A DNA stretch of 64,000 nt. Origin: Isoperla grammatica (Eukaryota > Arthropoda > Insecta > Plecoptera > Perlodidae). The stretch is from contig OX246746.1 in the NCBI GenBank assembly GCA_945910005.1, forward strand, positions 40,712,715 to 40,776,714, in the 5' to 3' direction. Shown here in pieces: positions 13,097 to 31,569 of the stretch; the first letter of the stretch is position 1, and each line of letters starts with the position of its first letter. The notes beneath the pieces were generated by a model. It was not told where the DNA came from. It did not search any database and saw only the letters and a list, made by a program, of their open reading frames with translations. The position numbers were made by a program, and so were the translations under genes.

Positions 13097-14627
13097 ATAT
13101 TGTATAATATGGAACTTTTTCAATATCGGAAGGAAAAATGGCGTCCGGACGCCTCAAATCCAGGTGTCTGAATTTCATGTGTGCACATCTGTCTATATAA
13201 ATGCCTCTAACTTTGTATTTATTGTAGACAGAGCCATGAAATTAACTAGTAGTAACTAGTAATGTTTAGTTTGTTTATGAAAAAAATTAAAAATAGTTTC
13301 AAGTTCAGTTTCAGTTTTATTTATTTTTCCCATTGGTGAATACATGGATGATACATTATGAAATTTGTATGCTCCAATAAGATAACACTTGAGGCGGAGC
13401 ATACTTAAAAACACAATTTTGCTAAAAGTCCGTTACAGGATAAAATAGACCACAATAGCAAGAATTGTAACAATCGCACTTGTTTGGTTAGTCCTGAGAG
13501 CCAAACTTACAAATTTCGTTATAAATTCAATACACCATTAAGTTAGTCATACTTTCAGATAAATTATTTGGTATATCACATTTCAATATCGGAAGGAAAA
13601 GTGGCGGTGTGACACCTCAAAGTCACGATGTCTGAATTTCACTTATGCAGATATTGTGTCCAATCAATAACTCTAGCTTGTGCTTGCTTTCAGGTGGATC
13701 CATAGAGTTAGCCACTATTAACTTTCAAATGTTAAGTTTGTTGATAGAAAAATTATAAACAATAAAAAACATTGATAAGTACTCCGTTTCATAAAAAATA
13801 GACCTCCGTAACGAGAATTGTAATAATCTCAAGACTTTGGTTACCCCTGAGAGCCACATTTATGAAATTGGATCAATCTGTCTTTACCTGTTGAAATCTA
13901 TACATTCTTTAGAAAAGAGTATTTAGTATGGAACATTTCAATATCGGAAGGGTTAGTAGCGTTGCAACGCCCCAAGGCCAAACAATGCCTGAATGCCACG
14001 TACGCACTTCTGTCAATTAAATAACTCTAGCTCATTATTGCTTCTAGGTAGAGCCATGAGATTAACTATTATTAACTCGTATGGTTATGATTGTTTACAT
14101 AAACAAAATAAAAAACAAAAGAAATATTGATAAATACTCCGTTTCGTAAAACAAATAGACATCCTCAGCAAGAATTCAAACAATATGAAGACTTTGGTTA
14201 CCCCTGAGAGCTATATTTATGAAATTGGATTAATGGTTTTTAACTTTTGAAATTAATGTATATCTAATTTCATTATTTGGTATAGAGTATGTCAATATCG
14301 GAAGGGATTGTGGCGTCGCAACGCCCCCAAGTTAAACATTGTCAGAATTTCGCGTACGCACTGGTCTATTAATTAACTGTACCTTGTTATTGATTCTAGG
14401 TAGAGCCATAAAGTTAACTGTTATTAACTCGTAAGGTTAAGACTGTTTACAGAACAAAATTTAAAACAAAATAAATGTTGATAAGTACTCCGTTTCATAA
14501 AAAATAGACCACGGCTTGCAATAATTTTTAACAATCTCGGTAATTTGGTTACCCCTGAGAGCCAGATTGATGAATTAAGTTATCAATGTCTTCCACCATT
14601 AGATTCGTCACACTACAACCAAATTAT
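13097..14627 (+). repeat. ~353-bp tandem repeat, four diverged copies
   Basis: CAATATCGGAAGG recurs at about 13123, 13586, 13939 and 14292. Each copy also has GGTTACCCCTGAGAGCCA or a close variant and AGTACTCCGTTTC-type blocks. Spacing is 353 bp except the first step (463), where about 110 bp of unrelated sequence (13303-13420) interrupts copy 1. Confidence 0.9.
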
Positions 14628-14681
14628 TAAATAAAGCATATTTGTAATATTCCCAGGCACAGAGCTTAAAAGAAGAGATTG

Positions 14682-15490
14682 AGCCCACCCACCTGCCCAG
14701 GGACTGATACGTCCTTCTTGACACTTTCCTCCAAATACACCCGACGTCATATGATCTTCGTTGTCGATTACGTCGTTAAACCAAAATAAATAAAAAATGT
14801 TTAGCCCACCCACATAGTTCACTCTTTCTTCAATGAGAAGCCCACTGGAGCAAAAGTTTGTACATTTGAGTACAGATTGACATGCAAGAAATTAAAGTTC
14901 TACGTAACAATTAAGTTCAAAAAAATGCGTGAATATTATATTTGTGTAGAATTCTAAGAGGAATAATTCTTGTCATATTCTATTTTGTCATGAAACTTGG
15001 CATTATGGAGATAATGGGTAAAACACTTGCAGTGGCGACCATTTTGTTTTTTACGTACAGCTCGTGAATCTCTAAAATTTGAGCCGAGTACTATCAAAAT
15101 TATTATTACATATTCTTAAAGGAAGAGACCTAGCCCACTCACATAGTTCATTCTTTATTCATTGAGAAGCCCACTGGAGCCAAAATATCTACATTTTAGT
15201 ACAGATTAACATGCAAAAAATTAAAGTTCTACGTGAGTGTTAAATTCTAAAAACATACGTGAATATCATGTTTGTGAAGAATTTTAAGAGAAATAATTCT
15301 TGTCATATTCAATTTTGTCATAAAACTTTGCATTGTGGAGATAAATGGGAAAAACACTTGCAGTGGCGGCCATTTTATTTTTTGCGTACAGCTCGTGAAT
15401 GTCTTACATTTGAGCCAGGCAATATCAAATTTATTATTCTATAATCTAAAAGGAAGCGATTGAGCCTACTCCCATACTTGCTTCATCAAG
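14682..15490 (+). repeat. ~330-bp tandem repeat, two full and one partial copy
   Basis: AGCCCAC(C/T)CACATAGTTCA begins copies at about 14803 and 15132, followed by ATGAGAAGCCCACTGGAG-like and CACTTGCAGTGGCG blocks. A third copy starts at about 15461 and soon stops. Copies differ at many positions. Confidence 0.88.
14693..14802 (+). mobile_element. 5'-truncated SINE with target duplication
   Basis: 110 bp flanked by the exact direct repeat AGCCCACCCAC (14682-14692 and 14803-14813). It ends GTCGTTAAACCAAAATAAATA, a SINE-type 3' end. It sits in the first ~330-bp repeat and is missing from the second, so it inserted after the duplication or into only one copy. Confidence 0.7.
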
Positions 15491-15948
15491 GACCCCACGG
15501 ATGTACATTCAAGTAGAGACTCCGCTTCGCTCTGCTGCCCCTAGGATAATTACACTTTGCCACTTTGTTTCAATTACTACACAATACCTAAATTATTTAG
15601 ACTAAATATGACGATTGTACACTATTTATGAATTGTTGATGATGTTTTCGGAAAAAAATAATATCTCCATTATGTACCGTTTACTTGCAATAAAGTGAAA
15701 CATTTCATTGCTGCTCAACAAAAACTGAATATTTTGTGTCATAGAGCCATTTTCTTATTCAGTTTCGATGAAAATTGAACATCTGAAATAGCCAAATTCT
15801 TAACAGTACATTTTTTCTACAAACAAAGTTTTAAAGATAAATGTTAGTATAATTTTCTCCGGACTTATGAATTATTACAGATAATTCCGTAAAAATTGAT
15901 TTTTAGGGGGTGTTTGGGGTGTTTGGGGTTGAAATACTCAACAAAAAA
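15491..15948. other. Unique AT-rich part of the 3.4-kb TIR element
   Basis: No coding or repeat signal recognised. A short GGGGTGTTTGGGGTGTTTGG run lies at about 15905-15928. Confidence 0.4.
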
Positions 15949-16407
15949 CTGCCAACAATGGTTTTCGAATGCAGGGTATTCTCCTGAGTAAGAATAACCT
16001 TGTTGGCAGCTTTTAACAACCCGGTACCCCAATATCGAGAAGGAGACACATTTTTTGAAAACTGATCTAGTCTATATTTACCATTATTCCTTCTATCATT
16101 ATTTATCTTGGCCCAACAACTGCACACATATTTTGACAGAGCAGAAAACGTGTCTGAAAATAGAAAATGTTCTAATTTCACCTTGCCATAGTTCCAAAAC
16201 TTTCTCTTACGGTCGTAAATAACTTTATTGTTTGCCTTCCTTGCAACCCTTTGAATACCGTTTAAAACGACTAACAGCACGATCATAAATAAAGATACTT
16301 TCACCATTTACCTGTACACAAGCGGACAGAATACGAGCGTGTAAAAATACTAGCAGGGATACACTGAAGAGAAAGGTGAAGGGTTAGCTCTATAGCTAGT
16401 TGACTAG

Positions 16408-16613
16408 TATAGCACAAGACTCAATTCCCAAAATAGCCTTGTTGCCGTGTTTTGTTTCGGACAAACATTGAATATGCACCAATCAAAGAACGATACAACA
16501 ACCAAGGCCGTCTAGATATATCGCTTCGCTCTGCAACAACGCAGTTGCCTATAGCAACACAATGTTTGTCCGCCTGTGATGTCACAACCCCCTCAATTGA
16601 GTCTTGTGCTATA
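16408..16613. mobile_element. 206-bp MITE with TA target (mariner-like)
   Basis: TA followed by TAGCACAAGACTCAATT at the left, and the exact inverse followed by TA at the right. Inner arms also pair (CGGACAAACATTG against CAATGTTTGTCCG). The TA flanks suggest a Tc1/mariner-type MITE. Confidence 0.72.
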
Positions 16614-16619
16614 GAAGCT

Positions 16620-17335
16620 TTCTACTGATATGGTTGTGGACAAGCAGCTTACTCCTGATATGGTTTGCGTTCAAGCGGCTTACTACTGATATGGTTGTGG
16701 ACAAGCAGCTTAGTCATATGGCTTGCGTTCAAGCAGCTTACTACTGATATGGTTGTGGACAAGCAGCTTAGTCATATGGCTTGCGTTTAAGCAGCTTACT
16801 ACTGATATGGTTGTGGACAAGCAGCTTAGTCATATGGTTTGCGTTCAAGCAGCTTACTACTGATATGGTTGTGGACAAGCAGCTTAGTCATATGGCTTGC
16901 GTTCAAGCAGCTTACTACTGATATGGTTGTGGACAAGCAGCTTAGTCATATGGCTTGCGTTCAAGCAGCTTACTACTCATATGGTTGTGGACAAGCAGCT
17001 TAGTCATATGGCTTGCGTTCAAGCAGCTTACTACTGATATGGTTGTGGACAAGCAGCTTAGTCATATGGTTTGCGTTCAAGCAGCTTACTACTGATATGG
17101 TTGTGGACAAGCAGCTTAGTCATATGGTTTGTGTTCAAGCAGCTTACTACTGATATGGTTGTGGACAAGCAACTTAGTCATATGGCTTGCGTTCAAGCAG
17201 CTTTCTAATGATATGGTTTGTATTCAAGCAGCTTACTCCTGATATGGTTTGTGTTGAAGCAGCTTACTACTGATATGGTTTGTGTTCAAGCAGCTGACTA
17301 CTTACACGGCTAGTGGACAAGCAGTTGTCTAATAC
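16620..17335. repeat. 58-bp minisatellite
   Basis: About 11 units of a 58-bp period made of two related halves: ATGGTTGTGGACAAGCAGCT then TTAGTCATATGGCTTGCGTT with CAAGCAGCTTACTACTGAT. Half-units alone occur near both ends. The last unit (17300-17335, GGCTAGTGGACAAGCAGTTG) is of the type found in the array at 18428. Confidence 0.95.
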
Positions 17336-17609
17336 AGTGGCCGCCACTCTTAGTCGGAACCAAACCGGAAGCGACTTTAAGAGGTGGGTTGGGTTTGTCT
17401 ACGCGGTTGTTTGAAAATGCTGTTCGCAAGAGCTACTTTTGTACACTGCACGTGGTCATGGCGGTCCGCGAAGGGTCACAGGGGTGAGGGGCACTACCTG
17501 ATCAGCCAATTAGGATACAATCTTGAGCAGATGTTTTTCTCGCAAAGCTGTGTTGTCGCATCTTTCTCGTCAATGTGCGGCGGGGTTGGGGGGGGGGGAT
17601 GCACCGTAA

Positions 17610-18300
17610 GCATACACACGGTCAGTTTTGGACTGAAGGCGGCCTTCAGGCCGCTTTGAGGCCGACTGACCCGTTCTAGATTCTGCGTTCACAGGACAGG
17701 GCCACGGCCTGAAGGTGGCCGGATGGAAATGTCACCATCAGTCAAAGTTTTGTAGTGGGTGGAGGTGGATGTGTTTTTTAGTGCATTCATTGTATTGTAT
17801 TTCATTTGTACTTGAATTTTTATACATTATATTTTGGCTTTGATAAACTCGACATCGATGCTCGGGTCTTTAATTATACAAAAGTCTGCTAAAACATTAT
17901 AGGCAGCCTCCTTTTTAAGTTTGTTTATATAATCGGCACATTTTACTTTCCAGAGACACGGATGACTCCTGTATACTTCAATAAAGTCAGTCAGAAATTG
18001 GGGCTCTGCCCACACTTTCCCTGCTTGTGATATTTCAAAACTAAATGGTATAATGCAATGCTGCAAAGTATACACAGTTAAGTGACGAAAGGGTTGAGTA
18101 ATGCGCATTCAGCGCACGCGCGATTGATGGCCTGACGCCGGCCGGATGGAAAAACACTGTCCTGGCAGAGATGTGATCGGGCCATCGTACGTCGGCCTCA
18201 AGGCCGCCAGTTTCCGTACTCACGAGAGTTTTGCATCAGTTTTCTATCCGTTCAGCCCATCTTCCGGCCGCCTTGAGGAAAAAACTGACCGTGTGTATGC
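17610..18300. mobile_element. 691-bp TIR DNA element, PIF/Harbinger-like by cargo
   Basis: The perfect 20-bp terminal inverted repeat is GCATACACACGGTCAGTTTT at 17610-17629 and its inverse at 18281-18300. Subterminal GC-rich blocks (AAGGCGGCC, GGCCGGATGGAAA) also occur in inverse orientation on both sides. It encloses a MADF-domain remnant, the kind of accessory protein made by PIF/Harbinger elements. No transposase remains. Target duplication not evident. Confidence 0.72.
17827..18108 (-). pseudogene. MADF-domain protein fragment
   Basis: 93 codons. Residues about 38-93 match the N-terminal two thirds of a MADF (Myb/SANT-like) domain: FLTDFIEVYRSHPCLWKVK, then DYINKLKKEAAYNVL and a terminal VEFIKAKI. 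Conserved family features visible are the aromatic-acidic start, HP.LW and the DY.NK block. A stop follows where the family normally continues into the LR-containing helix, so the domain is cut short. It lies wholly inside the 691-bp TIR element. In PIF/Harbinger transposons a MADF/Myb protein acts with the transposase in DNA binding. The start codon is uncertain. Confidence 0.6.
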
Positions 18301-18427
18301 AGCTTTTTAACGCACGTGTTCTTCAAGGAAGGTAGGGTGGATAGGACAACACTGAGGCCAGTTTTCAAGTCACACGCGTTGAATTGGTGCTCTGTCTTCA
18401 GCGTCCGGTTTGGGGTGGCGGCTACTA

Positions 18428-19240
18428 TAGCTTGTATGCAAGCAGCTTACTACTGACATGGCTAGTGGACAAGCAGTTGTCTGATAGCTTGTATGCAAGC
18501 AGCTGACTACTAACATGACTAGTGGACAAGCAGTTGTCTGATAGCTTGTATGCAAGCAGCTGACTACTGACATGGCTAGTGGACCAGCAGTTGTTTGATA
18601 GCTTGTATGCAAGCAGCTGACTACTGACATGGCTAGTGGACCAGCAGTTGTCTGATAGCTTGTATGCAAGCAGCTGACTACTGACATGGCTAGTGGACCA
18701 GCAGTTGTCTAAAAGCTTGTAAACAAGCAGCTGACTACTGACATGGCTAGTGGACCAGCAGTTGTCTGATAGCTTGTAAACAAGCAGCTGACTACTGACA
18801 TGGCTAGTGGACCAGCAGTTGTCTGATAGTTTGTATGCAAGCAGCTGACTACTGACATGGCTAGTGGACCAGCAGTTGTCTGATAGCTTGTAAACAAGCA
18901 GCTGACTACTGACATGGCTAGTGGACCAGCAGTTGTCTGATAGCTTGTAAACAAGCAGCTGACTACTGACATGGCTAGTGGACCAGCAGTTGTCTGATAG
19001 CTTGTATGCAAGCAGCTGATTACTAACATGACTAGTGAACAAGCAGTTGTCTGATAGCTTGTAATCAAGCAGCTGACTACTGACATGGCTAGTGGACAAG
19101 CAGTTGTCTGATAGCTTGTAAACAAGCAGCTGACTACTGACATGGCTAGTGGACAAACAGTTGTCTGATAGCTTGCAAACAAGCAGCTGACTACTGATAC
19201 GGTTTGGTTGACACAGTTGCCTGATATCGCCTGGACAAGC
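18428..19240. repeat. 59/60-bp minisatellite
   Basis: About 13 units with the core CTGACTACTGACATGGCTAG, then TGGACCAGCAGTTGTCTGAT and AGCTTGTATGCAAGCAG. Subtypes alternate TATGCAAG with TAAACAAG and GGACCAG with GGACAAG. Related to the 58-bp array at 16620-17335. Confidence 0.95.
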
Positions 19241-19577
19241 AGTTGCCTGGTACTTTATAGCAAAACACGGTACTTTGCATTGTACGTTTTGTGTACATTA
19301 AACCTAGACACATTTTATTGTCCCTGTATTTGTGTCTATTATACCCAATCCAATTAATAATAATGGTTTCTGTAGCTGTAGCATGTTTTGATATACAGGA
19401 TGGCTTTGTACAATTATTTAATTTACAATTTATTTTAAGTAGTGTCGATTATTGATGTAGATTCACATTGGTTAACTGTTCATAGTTTTCCCGCATATCG
19501 CCAAAAAACAGCAAGTGGATATAAGTACAGGTGTATGGGAATATCTCTACGCATAGCCCATCATTAATACCCGCGCT
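19241..19577. other. Unannotated AT-rich sequence
   Basis: No feature recognised. Confidence 0.45.
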
Positions 19578-19765
19578 CACTCAAGCAGTCGTTACACGTT
19601 GCGAACAAAGAAAAGGTTAAGCTTACGTTAAATTGGGTTAGTTAGGTTATGTTAGGTTAGGATAAGTTAGGTTACGTTAGGTTAGGTTAGGTTAGGTTAG
19701 GGTTATTTTGAGACCTCACGTTTTCTTCTGAAGTTCGCTTCGCAACGTGTAACGCAATCTGAGTA
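19578..19765. mobile_element. Foldback/TIR element with internal telomere-like repeats
   Basis: CACTCAAGC then GTTACACGTTGCGAA at the left pairs with the inverse at the right (ACTCAGATTGC, GTTACACGTTGCGAA). The arms enclose TTAGG repeats at about 19636-19702. Reads as a small TIR element rather than a chromosome end. Confidence 0.6.
19636..19702 (+). repeat. Degenerate TTAGG telomere-like repeat
   Basis: About 13 units of GTTAG/GTTAGG with single-base changes (GTTATG, GATAAG, GTTACG), ending in four clean GGTTA units. TTAGG is the ancestral arthropod telomere motif. The tract is internal, short and bracketed by inverted repeats. Confidence 0.85.
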
Positions 19766-20575
19766 ATAATATTCCAAGGGTAAATATATTCTGTTACACC
19801 GGTCTACGGACCATAGTTTGGCAATTACTGTTATTTAAAAACATAATTAAACACGTTTTGACGGGAATAATAGACATTTATTTTTAGAAAAATATATCTC
19901 ATAGTTACTTTGTTACATATATGTTCTTTTAAAGATTGTGTATTACAATAACGTACAGAAGAATGTCAAATCTAAAAATATCAGTAATATTCATTATCTA
20001 TTATCTATGTTACAATTTCACGATAAAATGTTCCAATAAGAACATATGCGTCGATCAATACTGCCCAAAGAAGAGAAATTACTTTCCATACCTTTTGACG
20101 AAACAATATTGTTCGTATGAAAATAAATCGCACCATACAGTTTAATAATTATAACACAATTCTATTTAAGTTTGAAGTTTATGAAGTAATTTAAGTTAGC
20201 CTATTATAAAACTTACTTCTAAAAGACAATCAGGCATGACTGTAGCTATATATATTTATAGGAACCTTCATACATCAGTGCTTAAAGCGTGTTTCACAAG
20301 GAACCATGCAGACACCCCATTTGGGCGTTTTCGTGTGTTGGCGGGGAAGGGGTGGCGGGGGGGGGGGGGGGTCCGATACACAATTCCAGAAAGAACAAAA
20401 ACTATCATAAATAAAATTATAACCTACGTTGTCCCTCAAGATCAAGGAAACAACCCTTTGACAAGAAAACATGATAAACTCTGCAAAACTATAGTCATAA
20501 ATATATCTATTTGAGAAGTAAATTAAAAAGTGCTCGTAATTCGTATGTTTTGATTTTTGCTCCCGACTGGCCAAG
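19766..20575 (-). other. 3' flank of ftz, probable 3' UTR
   Basis: No gene seen. It is AT-rich, with a G-run on the plus strand at about 20357-20371. Several AATAAA hexamers occur on the minus strand (for example near 19880), so the 3' UTR may extend some 700 bp, but no poly(A) site can be fixed. Confidence 0.3.
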
Positions 20576-29568
<8,993 letters not shown>

Positions 29569-29930
29569 GGTGACGGTAACACCTTAGCACACTTTCAGTC
29601 CTAATACAAGTCCCACATACTCTATGTCGCAAGCTAGATCGCCCCACACACGTCCAACCACCGCGCCTGTCGAATGATTTGTGTGACCGCGGACGGCCCT
29701 TCCAAACTTTGACGAAATACACGTCTGGCCTAACTTTCGCTTACCATTATGTCAATGGACCCCAAAAATGTATCGTATACTTTTACAGCTTGCCTCCCTC
29801 TCTCCGTCCTTCAGCCCCGACCCTCTATGGCCTTCGAAACTTGCACAATGCCGACCCTCGCCGCCAAATACCACCCCCTCGCCGAGAGGAGTTTTGGTGT
29901 AGTTCCTGGGTATAGTAACAATCAAAACGA
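29569..29930 (-). promoter_or_regulatory. Putative 5' leader and promoter region of ftz
   Basis: Sequence just upstream of the ftz ATG. No clear TATA box was seen on the minus strand. The region is richer in CpG than its surroundings, and a GAGA-type run (GGAGAGAGGGAGG on the minus strand) lies near 29795-29808. Assignment rests on position only; the transcription start is not known. Confidence 0.3.
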
Positions 29931-29939
29931 TCCCAGCGG

Positions 29940-30060
29940 TTGATTAAATCCAGGCTCGAGTCTCTGCCATATATACACTCCAGAAATACCTGGGTTCGAC
30001 TCCCAGTCAGATGGTGACCACACACTCAGCTGAGACCGGACGAGTGCTCGGGATAACACC
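29940..30060 (+). mobile_element. tRNA-derived SINE fragment
   Basis: CTGGGTTCGACTCCCAG is a perfect B box with a T-arm stem, followed by TCAGATGGTGACCACACACT. No foldable tRNA is present, so this is a SINE piece and not a tRNA gene. Confidence 0.45.
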
Positions 30061-30524
30061 TATTATGACAAAGCCATAAAAGTGGCGGATTTTTGGAAAT
30101 TAGTTGTCTAGAACGGTGTTCCGGACACGGAAACGAAACGAAACGATGAAAACACGACAGAGAAATATTGTGTATTTTTACAAAAGAAACATGCAACAGT
30201 GTTAAAAGAATGCGTATTTAAAAACATGTTAAATATTAATGTTTGTTAAATTTGATTTATTTAACAAATTTTAGAACAGCAGTCAGTTCTTTGCACAGGG
30301 GATCCAAACTGTTGGCAAATATTTTCCAATAAGTGTGTGTTTCGCCTTACGATCAACCCCCCCCCCTCTACCCCCCCCCCCCCCCCCAGAAACTTGTGTC
30401 GTACCGCAAATTTTATTGAAACCTTACACCACCTTCAGAGAAGTTCACACCTTTTATAGTAATAGCTCAATCATTCTGCAAATGTCAATGGCCTATGTCG
30501 GTCGGTGGGGGAGGGTTGAGGAAG

Positions 30525-30527
<3 letters not shown>

Positions 30528-30562
<35 letters not shown>
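30528..30562 (+). repeat. 35-nt poly(G) run
   Basis: Uninterrupted G tract, with a C-rich tract (about 30357-30388) 140 bp before it. Both could form quadruplex structures and may relate to the nearby assembly gap. Confidence 0.95.
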
Positions 30563-30563
<1 letters not shown>

Positions 30564-30981
30564 GCATAGGGTCCAAGCAACCCACCCTCGTCGGGCGCGC
30601 GCCGCCCATTTCTCAATCAGGGATTAGAGCTGTCGTGAGGGCTGCATATTTTACTCTACTGTAGGATCAAAATAGCCTTGAAATGTGGGCCGCGTTGGGG
30701 TTGCCAGCATAGCAGTGGCGTGCGGTAGTTTGGCTCAGCTACAGGACGGAAGATTAAATTAAACTCTTTTTCTGTCCTTTTAGCTTAGATGATTACCGGA
30801 ACGGTGGCAAGGAAAAGCCTTTATCAATAGGCCCATACGAAATGAACTAGAGCCCCAATGCATAATCACACAACTCGAGCTCTTTTGTACCCATTAGAGC
30901 CCTCGTGAATTGGGGCGTTCTGCATTTTAGAAGTCCAAGAAACTAAATATCAGACCAAAACAAACCGTTAAGATTTGTGTA

Positions 30982-31181
30982 NNNNNNNNNNNNNNNNNNN
31001 NNNNNNNNNNNNNNNNNNNNNNNNNNNNNNNNNNNNNNNNNNNNNNNNNNNNNNNNNNNNNNNNNNNNNNNNNNNNNNNNNNNNNNNNNNNNNNNNNNNN
31101 NNNNNNNNNNNNNNNNNNNNNNNNNNNNNNNNNNNNNNNNNNNNNNNNNNNNNNNNNNNNNNNNNNNNNNNNNNNNNNNNN
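30982..31181. other. Assembly gap of 200 N
   Basis: Exactly 200 Ns, a placeholder length, so the true distance is unknown. Confidence 0.99.
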
Positions 31182-31569
31182 GATTACATCTACTATTAGA
31201 ACTTTCCTCGAAAGTTAAAATCCGCACAGTCGTCTAAATTTTAGATTCATATGAAAAACACGACCGTAGAATAATGTGGGAGGTGCGTTAACACTATAGA
31301 CTCTAGCACTCAAAGAGGATCACATTTCAACCCGTTTTGTTTTCGGTAGACTAATTGACACTTTGATAAATTGACTGTGAAAATGGGGCCACTACAACTG
31401 ATAGAAATTACCAAACATATACGTGTAAGTGTAAGCTATAATTTCAATACTAATTTCGCCGTTGATCTTGCCTGCATTCAAAACAACACATGGACCTGCC
31501 ATTTATTATGTCGTTCCCCTCATCCCGTCACTCATGGGCACTGACCTACGACACAGAAACAGGCACAGG

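Larger units (their letters stand above)
12671..16073. mobile_element. 3.4-kb TIR element with large internal tandem repeats
   Basis: The left arm 12671-12785 (AGACTAGACTAGTTTT ... GTTAAAAGCTGCCAACAA ... CATTGTTGGCA) matches the inverse of 15949-16073 (AGACTAGATCAGTTTT ... GTTAAAAGCTGCCAACAA ... CATTGTTGGCA). The interior is two families of long tandem repeats plus unique AT-rich DNA. No transposase frame was recognised. Superfamily not assigned. Confidence 0.7.

Noticed and set aside
15903..16307. Minus-strand frame of 134 codons with a signal-peptide-like start
   Set aside because: It begins in flanking DNA and crosses the inverted end of the 3.4-kb TIR element, so the frame is chimeric.
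18370..19182. Minus-strand frames of 105-243 codons with internal 20-residue repeats
   Set aside because: They follow the 59/60-bp minisatellite and have no start context, signal or family match.
19636..19702. A chromosome end or telomere
   Set aside because: Too short, degenerate, internal, and framed by inverted repeats.
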